A stretch of DNA of 41,199 nucleotides, from assembly GCA_019359325.1 (NCBI GenBank), contig JAHHHN010000040.1:1-41199 (forward strand). Reading direction: 5' to 3'. The stretch comes from Mojavia pulchra JT2-VF2 (GTDB lineage: Bacteria > Cyanobacteriota > Cyanobacteriia > Cyanobacteriales > Nostocaceae). The notes under the pieces were generated by a model. The model searched no databases and was not told where the DNA came from. It worked only from the letters and a program-made list of their open reading frames with translations. The first letter of the stretch is position 1. Each line of letters begins with the position of its first letter. The position numbers and the translations under genes were made by a program. This document shows positions 1 through 8,666 of this stretch, in pieces.

Positions 1-63
1 GGCATGGCTGCGGGAGTGGTTTCTCTCATGAGCTTCTTTCAATGTGAAAGCTTTGCTATTTAA
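1..63 (+). CDS. possible 3' end of a gene cut by the window edge
   Basis: Frame 1 is open from the first base to a TAA at 61-63 and would encode about 20 C-terminal residues ending FQCESFAI. The other two plus frames close sooner. The tail is hydrophobic in its first half and matches nothing I can name. It could equally be chance; sequence left of the window would decide. Confidence 0.25.
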   Translation, partial: GMAAGVVSLMSFFQCESFAI

Positions 64-400
64 GCATTATAGCCTTTTTTACTTTTTTGTTTTGTTTAAG
101 TCCCGATAACCCTTATCGTTGATACCAAGCCAGCAGCTATGGGTGGAATCGACGTTAGAAGTCACAAGCATCCTCTACACTGCTATCAATATATAGCAAT
201 CCGATTTGATTTCTGAATCACTCGTAGAGGTAAGGGACTGGGGGTTGGGGACTGGGGACTGGGAAGAAGGAATAAAGGTGTACTGAATTTTGTTCAAAAA
301 TCAAATATGAGTCCTATAGCAAGGTGGTTGGCAGCGGCAACGAAACTTTGCCAAACAAATGGGATGATAGCATTTTAGTTTTTGCAATCAAAGTAGCGGA
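64..400. other. intergenic region with short repeats
   Basis: No gene seen. It holds a small palindrome (CGATAA-CCC-TTATCG, 104-118) and a G-rich heptamer array at 234-263. Confidence 0.6.
234..263. repeat. STRR1-type heptamer array
   Basis: About four copies of GGGACTG/GGGGTTG, the complement of the CCCCART unit known as STRR1 in Anabaena-type cyanobacteria. Similar arrays recur near 4940, 15050, 18500, 26370 and 28050. Confidence 0.75.
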
Positions 401-808
401 TTAATCAGAATTATTATCTTTTCCAAAAATATTTTTAGGGGAAAGTTTGCCTTGATGAGGGGAGTAGTCAGAGCAATTTTTTGCTTCTTCTGTCAGTACA
501 ATAGATGGCTGTACTGCACACTTAATATAATTGTTATTTGTATAATACTGACAATTTTTACAAGGAACTTTATGTAAACTTTTGACTGAAAAAGACATTT
601 TATTATTTACAGAAGTTCGGCTCTTTCGCAAAATTATAAAGAAAGCTATCCAACTGAAAATTAAAGTAATCGGAGTTAAAGATATGACAACATCAGGTAT
701 AGTTAATGCGTTCGTTTCTGCTTGCTCTTGTTGGACTTCGTTTCGGAGATCCTGATGAGGAACAGTCTCCATTACTAAATCATTTAGCAGTATTGAGTTA
801 TCAGACAT
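401..808 (-). CDS. small single-span membrane protein with a cytoplasmic-type Cys cluster
   Basis: 135 aa, function unknown. The N-terminal 40 residues are polar and acidic. One hydrophobic segment follows (about residues 42-60), then a basic stretch (RKSRTS) suggesting that the C-terminus faces the cytoplasm. The C-terminal part carries four cysteines, in CKNC, IKC and KNC contexts; their spacing would suit a zinc or iron-sulfur site. The CKNCQYY...YIKCAVQPS...NCSDY pattern resembles small cyanobacterial hypothetical proteins I have seen, but I cannot name a family. The gene stands alone, with 670 bp of AT-rich DNA upstream. An ATG start is used. Confidence 0.7.
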   Translation of the reverse strand: MSDNSILLNDLVMETVPHQDLRNEVQQEQAETNALTIPDVVISLTPITLIFSWIAFFIILRKSRTSVNNKMSFSVKSLHKVPCKNCQYYTNNNYIKCAVQPSIVLTEEAKNCSDYSPHQGKLSPKNIFGKDNNSD

Positions 809-1482
809 AATTATTTACCTTTGATTATTATATTTTTAAGCCTTGAGTTTTGACGCTTAGTAATTAGCATTACATATGCTCATAACTAGCATAAGAATAA
901 CCAGCGTATTTTGCCTAGCATATTACTAGCAAATTATTCAAATTACTCTAGTAAAAGAATCTAATTGTCATAAACTTTTACTAGATTGTATGGAATTTAC
1001 ATTAATAAGGCTCTAATTATAGGTTTAGCAAAAGAGGAGTCATGGTATATCTGCCGAGAGTTTTGCTTGTTAAATAGAGTTATATATCTAAAGTAGTAAA
1101 TTAAAATGTAAAGCTAAAAAATAATAATTTTATGATATAATTGTTCGTCATGAAGAATACAATATGACTAATACAATCATCATCATAATCAGTAATTATT
1201 TATTCATAATTAAAAACCAATTAGAGAAAGCGATCGCTACAAATAGCTAAGTTTCTCTAGGAGTTTAAAATATCAAGATAAACTTCATTACAAATTACAA
1301 CTTTTTAAGACAAAGCTTAAAATTTACCTGTTAAAAGAAACAAATAAGCTTGCGTTTAAAAAGAAATAGTTCAGTAATCTAATTAATTATTGTGCGTCAG
1401 ATCATAGCTCAAAATTCGAGATTTTTACCAAGGACAAATTTAAATTATGTCGTGTCCGGTTAAAGACTGATCGTTTGTAGTA
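809..1482. other. AT-rich intergenic region
   Basis: No gene recognised in 670 bp. There is a 10-bp inverted repeat (CTAGTAAAAG at 948-957 with CTTTTACTAG at 975-984) and a HIP1 octamer at 1230-1237. It probably holds the promoter of the 401-808 gene and the 3' trailer of the receptor gene. Confidence 0.5.
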
Positions 1483-4400
1483 CTAATATTTACTCTCCTG
1501 TCTATCTTGTGCGATCGCTGTTAACTTAGTTAAAGATTTAGCTACTGCCACAGTTTGTTCTGATGTCTGCTGAGAGCTACTGACAACTTCTAGAATAGAT
1601 TGACTGGCAGCGGTTGAAATTTCTACTTGGTTTGCAGCCGCTTGCATCAGTTCCCCAATAAGAGCGTTTACTTGGGTACTGATAGCAGTAATTTGATAGA
1701 GTTTTTGTTGAGTTTCTTCTACTTCTTGAGTGCCAGCGATCGCCTGTTCCTTGCCATCCTCTATTAACACTGCAACTTCGTTATTTGTTTCTTGAATTTC
1801 TGCAACCAAAGATTTGATTTCTACAATTTCGCCATCCAACTGTTTTGCCAAGGAAAGGATTTCTTCTGCGATCGCAGCCAGCTCTTGGCCTGCTTCGCCA
1901 GTACGTGCTGCTTCAAAGGCGACTTTCATGGCATGGAGCTTCATCTTTGATGCAACCTGACTGATCGGGACACCTCTTTGCAAAAGCTGTTGAGAAGGCT
2001 CGTCTAAATGCTTCACCTTAGCGGCAGCTTCTATAAATGAGTCTTGGACAGTACAAATGCTTTCTATAATGCGATTCATACCCTCCTGTCCGGCTTGGAT
2101 TCTTTGAAATATCTGCTGCTTTTGGCCTTGCGCTTGTTGGACATCGAAAAGCATTTCTTGAGCAGAATTAGCTAATGCTTGAATTTGATTATAAGCATTT
2201 GTTACTGCATCCATTTGTCTAGTTGCCTTTCGAGAGAGAGTTTCAACAACAATTTCGCTATCTCTGAGCAGTTCTGATACTTGAGATTGAAGCATTACTT
2301 TTCGCTGATACTGCTCGTGAAAGGCTGATTCTACAGATATATAGGCTTGCTCTACATGATCTAGGAGTCTGGCATGATCGAGAGCAAATCCCACCTGCAT
2401 GGCTAACTGAGTCATCAAATCAATCTCAGACTGCTGCCACTCTCGCGGTGCAGAACATTGATGGGCAATCAATAAACCAAATAACTGATCGTCTTTGAGG
2501 ATGGGTGCAACCAAATTGGCTTTGACGGCAAAAGGTTCGAGTTGGCTGAGATGGCAAGCGCTCAAACCAGCTTTGTAAATGTTGTTAGTGGCTTGGACTC
2601 GACCTGCCTTGTATTGCTCAACATAGCCTTCGACAAAGCAAGGGTCTTTGATTTTAGCTCGCAATGCTTTGGGAAAGCCGGGTAGTACAGCTTCGGCAAT
2701 GACTGTGCCATACCAGTCGGCATCAAAGCCATAAACTAGCACTCGGTCTGTACTGAGAGCTTTACGAATTTCATCAACTGTGGTTTTGAGTACATCTTCT
2801 TCGTTGAGTGATTCCCGAATTCGCCGGGTAATGTCTACAAGTAACTGGGTTTTTATCCCTTCAGCATCTATACGCTGAAGCAGCCTGGCATGATCGAGAG
2901 CAAATCCCACCTGCATGGCTAACTGAGTCATCAAATCAATCTCAGACTGCTGCCACTCCCGCGGTGCAGAACATTGATGGGCAATCAATAAACCAAATAA
3001 CTGATCGTCTTTAAGGATGGGTGCAACCAAATTGGCTTTGACGGCAAAAGGTTCGAGTTGGCTGAGATGGCAAGCACTCAGACCAGCTTTGTAAATGTTG
3101 TTAGTGGCTTGGACTCGACCTGCTTTGTATTGCTCAACATAGCCTTCGACAAAGCAAGGGTCTTTAATTTTAGCTCGCAATGCTTTAGGAAAGCCGGGTA
3201 GTACAGCTTCGGCAATGACTGTGCCATACCAGTTGGCATCAAAGCCATAAACTAGCACTCGGTCTGTACTGAGAGCTTTACGAATTTCGTCAACTGTGGT
3301 TTTGAGTACATCTTCTTCGTTGAGTGATTCCCGAATTCGCCGGGTAATGTTAATAACTAAATGGGCTTGGTCGGCTCTGATATCTATTTTTTCTACAAGT
3401 TTTACATGATCGAGGGCAAACCCTACTTGCGTGCCGATTTGAGCAAACAAATCAATCTCAAACTGTTGCCAATAGCGAGGGGCGGAACATTGATGCCCGA
3501 TCAGCAAGCCAAATAGCTGATTGTTTTTGAGTATGGGTGCAATTAAATTTGCTTTGACTCCAAATCTCTCTAATAAACCAATATGACAATCTGTGAGGTT
3601 GGCTTGATAAATGTCATTAATTGCTCGAATGCGCCCCTGCCGATATTGCTCAACATATTTCTCCTCAAAACAGGGATCTGAGACGGTCGCCCACAATGTC
3701 TTAGGCAAACCAGGTGCGGCGGATTCTTCTACAAAAGTTCCACTCCAGTTGGAGTCAAAGCGAAAGATAACTACACGGTCTATTCTGAAAGCTTTGCGAA
3801 CTTCTTCAACGGTTGTTCTGAGAACATCTTCTTCGGAAAGTGCTTCCTGAATGCGGCGAGTAATGTTAATTAATAACTGGGAGCGTTCGGCTTCAGCTTC
3901 TTGTTTTGAGAGTAACTCTGGCAACTGATCTTGTAGCAGGTTGATGTTTGCCTCTAAAGCTGCCAATTCATCTTTGCCAGTAACACCAGCTTGAGCCTCT
4001 GTTTCTTCTCGACGATATAGTTTATTGACTAAAACGGTAGAAATCTCAGCAGCAGACAGCACTGAAACAGTGGCACGATTTGTCAAAAAAGCAGCGATCG
4101 CTCCTGCTACCAAAGCCATCATTCCAGTTCCCAGCAACACAGATGAGCGGTATTCCTTAAGTGCAACTTCAGCTTCTGTGCGCTCTTTAGCACTTTCTTG
4201 CTTGACTTGGGTAATTTTCTGAGTAATGGACTCACTACCAAAGTAGCTGGTTATTCCCACACCTAACACTGGCAGCACAGTCAGAGCGATCGCCCAAAAA
4301 GTTGCTTTAGATTTCAAGCTCCATTCTTGCTGTTCTGGTGTAAGAGACTGGTAACTACTTAAAAATCTGCTACGCTTTGCCGTACCCTTATCGACATTAC

Positions 4401-4488
4401 TCGGAGAATTACTGGCTTTGTCTAGGCGGGTTTCAGCTTCAGTGGTGGCGCTATTACTATTGAGCTTATTAGAGGAACGCAGAGTCAT
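1483..4488 (-). CDS. membrane chemoreceptor with three cyanobacteriochrome-like GAF domains
   Basis: 1001 aa. Two membrane spans (about 63-83 and 116-137) enclose only some 32 residues, so sensing is probably cytoplasmic. Three GAF domains follow (about 205-362, 378-535, 550-707). Each has a DPCF motif (C273, C445, C617) and a Cys-His pair (C301, C473, C645). In cyanobacteriochromes of the DXCF subfamily these are the second and the canonical bilin-attaching cysteines. A long alpha-helical C-terminus ends in an MCP-like region. Its hairpin tip, roughly residues 840-870, reads VAFEAARTGEAGQELAAIA, where canonical receptors have [20 protein letters not shown], so it is divergent. Family knowledge points to a PixJ/TaxD-like phototaxis receptor. 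Actual bilin binding is inferred. GAF2 and GAF3 are almost identical. No che genes are adjacent. ATG start. Confidence 0.88.
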   Translation of the reverse strand: MTLRSSNKLNSNSATTEAETRLDKASNSPSNVDKGTAKRSRFLSSYQSLTPEQQEWSLKSKATFWAIALTVLPVLGVGITSYFGSESITQKITQVKQESAKERTEAEVALKEYRSSVLLGTGMMALVAGAIAAFLTNRATVSVLSAAEISTVLVNKLYRREETEAQAGVTGKDELAALEANINLLQDQLPELLSKQEAEAERSQLLINITRRIQEALSEEDVLRTTVEEVRKAFRIDRVVIFRFDSNWSGTFVEESAAPGLPKTLWATVSDPCFEEKYVEQYRQGRIRAINDIYQANLTDCHIGLLERFGVKANLIAPILKNNQLFGLLIGHQCSAPRYWQQFEIDLFAQIGTQVGFALDHVKLVEKIDIRADQAHLVINITRRIRESLNEEDVLKTTVDEIRKALSTDRVLVYGFDANWYGTVIAEAVLPGFPKALRAKIKDPCFVEGYVEQYKAGRVQATNNIYKAGLSACHLSQLEPFAVKANLVAPILKDDQLFGLLIAHQCSAPREWQQSEIDLMTQLAMQVGFALDHARLLQRIDAEGIKTQLLVDITRRIRESLNEEDVLKTTVDEIRKALSTDRVLVYGFDADWYGTVIAEAVLPGFPKALRAKIKDPCFVEGYVEQYKAGRVQATNNIYKAGLSACHLSQLEPFAVKANLVAPILKDDQLFGLLIAHQCSAPREWQQSEIDLMTQLAMQVGFALDHARLLDHVEQAYISVESAFHEQYQRKVMLQSQVSELLRDSEIVVETLSRKATRQMDAVTNAYNQIQALANSAQEMLFDVQQAQGQKQQIFQRIQAGQEGMNRIIESICTVQDSFIEAAAKVKHLDEPSQQLLQRGVPISQVASKMKLHAMKVAFEAARTGEAGQELAAIAEEILSLAKQLDGEIVEIKSLVAEIQETNNEVAVLIEDGKEQAIAGTQEVEETQQKLYQITAISTQVNALIGELMQAAANQVEISTAASQSILEVVSSSQQTSEQTVAVAKSLTKLTAIAQDRQESKY
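2369..3350. repeat. direct duplication of a GAF-encoding segment (2369-2834 and 2885-3350)
   Basis: Two copies of 466 bp lie 516 bp (172 codons) apart. I count nine mismatches, only one of which changes an amino acid (DADWYG in GAF3, DANWYG in GAF2). This indicates a recent in-frame domain duplication or ongoing gene conversion. Confidence 0.95.
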
Positions 4489-4998
4489 AGATAATACCTA
4501 CTTCGCCTAGATGGAATTAGCACAACTAAGTTGATTGGATCTGCTTTGCAAATCGGTTATGAAGTTTCGGCTGTAGAGAAGCAAAATGCTCATCTTGAGT
4601 TGGAAATCGATTATTGTGGAAAAACTCACATAACCTGATTTTTGTCAATGTAAAATTATGCGGAAAAATATTTCAAAATTTAGGTATTAAAAGAACGTTG
4701 ATATAAATTGTTTCAGGTAATAAAGTGAATCTGCTTAATATTACATTACAAATAATCTTTAGTAATAATTTTTTTACCACAAACTAAATTTATTTTTACT
4801 CGTTATAATTCGCTTAAAAGCTTTATAGAAAGCGACGGGAAACTCCATTCTCTTGTGAGTGGACGAGGTTGCTCTCCCCGTCGCTTGGGGCATTGGGCAT
4901 TGGGTGAAGAGGACAAGGAGCAAGAGTTATTCATAGTTCTTTCCCCTTGTCCCCTTGTCCCCAGTCCCCTTGTCCCCAGTCCCCATTCCCCATGCCTC
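4489..4998. other. intergenic region, AT-rich then repeat-rich
   Basis: 4489-4800 is AT-rich with no gene. 4880-4998 is a composite of low-complexity repeats (CATTGGG, CCCCTTGTCCCCAGT units). An open frame on the minus strand at 4803-5012 is made largely of these repeats and is not a credible gene. Confidence 0.6.
4911..4960. repeat. dispersed repeat element, copy 1
   Basis: About 50 bp that reappear at 28085-28133 in the same orientation with about 90% identity. GGACAAGG at the left end is complementary to CCTTGTCC at the right end, so the element can fold into a hairpin. Confidence 0.7.
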
Positions 4999-5028
4999 AA
5001 AACTCCACCCACAAGGGGATAGAGTTTT
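4999..5028 (-). terminator. hairpin directly after the kinase stop codon
   Basis: AAAACTC (4999-5005) and GAGTTTT (5022-5028) form the base of a stem of about 12 bp, allowing two G-T pairs. It abuts the stop codon of the kinase gene. No clear T run follows in the gene's direction, so its action as a terminator is uncertain. Confidence 0.5.
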
Positions 5029-6795
5029 TTATACAGAAACTGCTACCCGGAAACCGAGGACGTTACCCCGGCCAGCTTGAGGATTCCAACTACGGTACGC
5101 AGACCGACATAAACTGAGAGAGTTTTTCCAGGAACCGCCTCGAATTACACGCGACTTAGCATCTTCATTAGACAACCAAGCACTACCATCAACAGGTGCG
5201 CCTTCATAATTGTCGTGCCAATGATCCGCGCACCATTCCCACACATTGCCGTGCATATCGTATAAGCCAAAAGCATTTGCGGGAAAACTACCTACTAAGC
5301 TTGTTTGCCATTGATTCATTCCTTGAGCTTCAGGGCTGTAGGTATTGTTGTAGCTTGCCAAACTAGGGATGAGAGTTTCACCGAAGTGAAAGGGGGTAGT
5401 CGTTCTAGCGCGACAAGCATATTCCCATTCGGCTTCGCTAGGCAAACGATATTTTCGCCCTGTTTTCTGACAAAGCCTGGCACAAAACTCTTCTGCATCT
5501 TCCCAAGAAACTTGCTCTACTGGACGATTTGTGCCTTTGAAATTAGCTGGCTCTGGATCGAGATCCCGATTAATTGGAGAAAGTATGGCAACTGAGCGCC
5601 ATTGTGCCTGCGTGACGGGGAACTTACCTATAAAAAAGGGCTTAATTGTTACAGAATGCTGTGGACTCTCAGAATCAAATCGTTCTAGTTCATTGTCTGG
5701 AGAACCCATCAAAAATTGTCCCCCAGGAATAGATACCATCGTCAAATTAATGTCATTGCCTAAATCTTCAATAAAGCATTTAGCCGAACCACGACTACGG
5801 TTGATGTCATAACTAGGTGTGGAACTATGCCATCTTTTCTCAGAAACAGTAGCTATCTCAAACTCAAATTGTTCTACGGGTAAGATTATTGTTTCCAACT
5901 CGAACTGCTCAACATCCAATTGTGATTCTTCTGTCGAGTTAAGGTTAGGCGGTGGCGAGGGTAACAGCGGCAATACTGTAGTTGCAGTGAGTGCTTGCAA
6001 TGCTTCAACTGCTGATGGATACCGCAAAGTGTGGCGATCGCGTACCATTTTGTCTAGAACATCAGCCAGTTTATCACTCACCTGTACGCAATCTCGCCAT
6101 CGCTGTTGTCCAGTGCGCGGATCTTCTTGCAGAAGATGAGGCGGAATTCCTGTCAAGGCTTCAATACCCATCATTCCTACAGCGTAGACATCACTGCACA
6201 AGCGAGACTTGCCTTTAGCTTGTTCCATTGGTATGTAGCCCGGAGTACCAATCACTACACTGGTACGAATCATCTTATACAAATCAATTGACAAGCTGCC
6301 AATTTCTTTAACAGAGCCAAAATCAATTAGGACGAGTTTTCCATCTTGTTTGCGCCGCATCACATTTTCCGGCTTGATATCTCTGTGAATAACATTATTT
6401 TGATGGACAAAAACTAGCACCTCCAAAATCTCATGTAATAGCTTTATGACATCACCTTCGTTCAGTTGCTTTCCTGGCACAATTTCTGTTCTCAGGGTGT
6501 GCCCTTCTACATAGTCTTGAATAATGTACAGTTCATTGCCGACAGCAAAGTGAGCAAGTAATCGAGGAATTTGGGGATGTTCCCCCAACTTCTCCAATAT
6601 CACTGCTTCCTGCTCAAAAAGTTCCAGTACTCTTGGATGAGTATGCTTTGGCTTCAACCGCTTGACTACACATAAAGGCTTGCTGGGACGTTTCTGATCC
6701 CTAGCCAAATAGGTTTCACCAAAGTTGCCTTCACCTAGCTTTTTGAATATCTTGTAGCGTCTATCTAGTAATTCTCCTATAAAGCCAATACTCAT
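5029..6795 (-). CDS. Ser/Thr protein kinase fused to an FGE-sulfatase domain
   Basis: 588 aa. An N-terminal eukaryotic-type kinase (about 13-275) has the glycine loop GEGNFGETY, a VVKRL lysine, the catalytic loop HRDIKPENVM and the metal motif DFGSVKE, so it should be active. A linker rich in acidic and hydrophobic residues leads to a formylglycine-generating-enzyme-type domain (about 350-588), with IPGGQFLMGS at its start, then WEYACRA, GNVWEWC, RVIRGGSW and GFRV near its end. This kinase plus FGE/C-type-lectin-like architecture is common in filamentous cyanobacteria. The second domain there is thought to bind ligand rather than to modify sulfatases. No membrane span is evident. The substrate is unknown. 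The C-terminal GGSW...GFRV segment resembles variable regions of diversity-generating retroelements (see findings). Confidence 0.9.
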   Translation of the reverse strand: MSIGFIGELLDRRYKIFKKLGEGNFGETYLARDQKRPSKPLCVVKRLKPKHTHPRVLELFEQEAVILEKLGEHPQIPRLLAHFAVGNELYIIQDYVEGHTLRTEIVPGKQLNEGDVIKLLHEILEVLVFVHQNNVIHRDIKPENVMRRKQDGKLVLIDFGSVKEIGSLSIDLYKMIRTSVVIGTPGYIPMEQAKGKSRLCSDVYAVGMMGIEALTGIPPHLLQEDPRTGQQRWRDCVQVSDKLADVLDKMVRDRHTLRYPSAVEALQALTATTVLPLLPSPPPNLNSTEESQLDVEQFELETIILPVEQFEFEIATVSEKRWHSSTPSYDINRSRGSAKCFIEDLGNDINLTMVSIPGGQFLMGSPDNELERFDSESPQHSVTIKPFFIGKFPVTQAQWRSVAILSPINRDLDPEPANFKGTNRPVEQVSWEDAEEFCARLCQKTGRKYRLPSEAEWEYACRARTTTPFHFGETLIPSLASYNNTYSPEAQGMNQWQTSLVGSFPANAFGLYDMHGNVWEWCADHWHDNYEGAPVDGSAWLSNEDAKSRVIRGGSWKNSLSLCRSAYRSWNPQAGRGNVLGFRVAVSV

Positions 6796-7290
6796 TGGTA
6801 AAGCCCAGATGGTAGCGCCCAGTGGTGGGTGAGATGACTAAACTCAAAATAGCACTGAGTTGGGTTAAGCAACATCGCATTGTCACGATCAAACTAACTC
6901 ATTTTGTTAATATTTTAAATGTCACCCAACTTTCACACACATTTTCAACGCACTATAGTATCATCACACGTAGGAACAGTGAAATAGTTGTTTCAACCTA
7001 ATTTTTGTTGTTTATTTATGCGTTTCTATTTAGCTCGACTTTATCTTTATTTGTAAAACTATAAATAAAGGCTTAAATTACCTCTAAATCTGAAGTTTAA
7101 AAATTGACTAAGATTTTTATTTCCCTAGAGTGATGACAGATAAGTATATCGGTTGTCAAAAGAAATTAATGGAAATCAATCTAAAGATAAAGAAATATTT
7201 AAGCTAAATTGAATATGTTAAATAATTTTATAGTATCAGCTATTAAAAAATTTAAACACTAAAATATAAATCATCAGCACTATTATAAAT
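6796..7290. other. intergenic region between divergent genes
   Basis: About 495 bp, AT-rich, with promoters expected at both ends. I see no gene, RNA or strong repeat. Confidence 0.5.
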
Positions 7291-7722
7291 ATGAATAATA
7301 TAGAATTTTTTAGTAAAATACCTTTGATACCTTTAGCATTACTCTGGCTAGCTTATGCTCTTCTAGGATGGTATCTTGCTGCTCATCACATCATTTGGTT
7401 AGCGGGAGCTTTTATAACTGTTGTAGCTATAGCTGTAGCCAGAAAGAGTATCACTTGGTTAGAGCGATTGCTTAATGTAGGTTCTCAAACTTTAGTCGTT
7501 ATTTTATCTTTAAGTATATCAATTGCTGTAATAGCAACGTGGTCACTAATATTCAGTCTATTCCTTATACCAATAGCAACTACAATCTTAGCTGATTTAG
7601 AAATGCGTTTTGCAGGCTTTAGGAAATTAGATTCGTTTTTGATTTTAACAATATTAGCGATATTCGGCTTGGTAGTAGGCGAAATGATAGATATTTTGCT
7701 TTTACCCAGTAGCAGGTTCTAA
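7291..7722 (+). CDS. hypothetical four-helix membrane protein
   Basis: 143 aa, mostly hydrophobic. Four membrane segments can be seen (about 10-29, 31-50, 65-100 as one long or two short spans, 115-137), separated by short basic or acidic loops (ARKSITWLER, EMRFAGFRK). No motif known to me, no signal peptide and no catalytic residues are visible. It stands alone between a divergent kinase gene and a convergent CAP-protein gene. The start ATG follows a very AT-rich leader without an obvious ribosome binding site. Confidence 0.65.
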   Translation: MNNIEFFSKIPLIPLALLWLAYALLGWYLAAHHIIWLAGAFITVVAIAVARKSITWLERLLNVGSQTLVVILSLSISIAVIATWSLIFSLFLIPIATTILADLEMRFAGFRKLDSFLILTILAIFGLVVGEMIDILLLPSSRF

Positions 7723-7769
7723 CAAAGTTAAAATTCTAACTAAATTTACGTTTATTGTGAATTAAGTAA

Positions 7770-7824
7770 GTAGGGCTAGCATTGCCCACCAAAATCTGGA
7801 TATGGTGGGCAATACCCACCCTAC
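7770..7824. repeat. dispersed hairpin repeat between convergent genes
   Basis: Inner arms ATTGCCCACCA (7781-7791) and TGGTGGGCAAT (7803-7813) are perfect complements, and outer GTAGGG/CCCTAC arms extend the fold. Sequences of this GTAGGGTGGGCAAT type are scattered in filamentous cyanobacteria. It may also stop transcription between the two convergent genes. Confidence 0.7.
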
Positions 7825-7899
7825 AATTACTATTTGTATTAACCTTAAAGTGAAACGGTATTACTCGTTTGCAACCTGCTATAACCTGTCACTTATCTT

Positions 7900-8535
7900 T
7901 TAACCACGCAAAAACAACTGCGTAATATAATAGGAATTTCCCTGTCGCCAAACTCCGACACCCGTTTCTGTAAAAACTGAACGGAGAATATTTGCTCGAT
8001 GTCCGGGGCTTTTTAACCAACCTTCAACCGCCGCAGACACAGGCTGAGGAATATTTTTACTTCTAAACAAATTCTCTCCCACCATCCAATAGGGAATGTT
8101 ACCTGCATTAACCCTGTCTTGTAGGGTACTACCATCAATTCCGGTGTGGCTAAAAAAGTTTTTTTCAGCCATTTGCTGACTATATTTTCGGGCAACCTGA
8201 GCTAGTTTTTCATTGTTTTGTAACGGTTGAAGTCCGTTTTTTTGGCGCACTTGGTTTATTTGTTGCCGAATTGCTACCTCAATTTGGGCGGTTTGGGCAG
8301 TTTGGGTAGGAAATGGTGGTTGTGGCGGCTGGTTTAATAGTATTTCAATATCAGGTAAAGGCGGCAAATACTCTATCACTTGCTCACATCCAGTTAAGCA
8401 CACTGCGATCGCCCCTAGCGCAGCGCTCCGCGCGATGGCTGCCCAATTACGCCAAATTATTTGGCGTAATTGGGGTTGCTGTTGGTGCTTATGCTTCCGA
8501 TTCATCCAGTGAAACAGCCCTTGCCATTTCATCAT
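7900..8535 (-). CDS. CAP (SCP-like) domain lipoprotein
   Basis: 211 aa. The N-terminus is basic and Gln-rich, followed by a hydrophobic stretch ending in the lipobox LTGC (about residue 50), so it is probably a lipoprotein. The C-terminal 130 residues form a CAP/SCP domain: FFSHTG, GENLF, SPGHRANIL and VGVW are its usual signature elements, including the two histidines of the cavity. Bacterial CAP proteins are secreted, with largely unknown function. The start is uncertain: the M at residue 11 (MNRKHK) would also serve. The signal-peptide-coding part overlaps a 33-bp palindrome (8442-8474) and a GC-rich HIP1-like block (8403-8440), both apparently repeat-derived. Confidence 0.85.
   Translation of the reverse strand: MMKWQGLFHWMNRKHKHQQQPQLRQIIWRNWAAIARSAALGAIAVCLTGCEQVIEYLPPLPDIEILLNQPPQPPFPTQTAQTAQIEVAIRQQINQVRQKNGLQPLQNNEKLAQVARKYSQQMAEKNFFSHTGIDGSTLQDRVNAGNIPYWMVGENLFRSKNIPQPVSAAVEGWLKSPGHRANILRSVFTETGVGVWRQGNSYYITQLFLRG
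8442..8474. repeat. 33-bp perfect palindrome inside the CAP lipoprotein gene
   Basis: Arms of 15 bp (CCCAATTACGCCAAA and its exact complement) with a TTA loop. It lies within the first 32 codons of the gene and would form a strong mRNA hairpin near the translation start. Confidence 0.95.
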
Positions 8536-8666
8536 CTCACCTCAGTAGAATTGCTCAAATCAATACTTTTTGCTGCTTGATCCCCATTATGAACAATAAA
8601 TCTTACAAGAAAATGACAATGCCAGTCTCAACAGACAACCTTTGTGCTTAAACCCTATTTATGTTG

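Noticed and set aside
3611-4222. Plus-strand open frames within the receptor gene
   Set aside because: They lie opposite a strong coding frame with clear domains and show no features of their own.
4803-5012. 69-aa minus-strand open frame
   Set aside because: Made almost entirely of low-complexity G-rich repeats (GLGTRGLGTRG), with no credible start signal.
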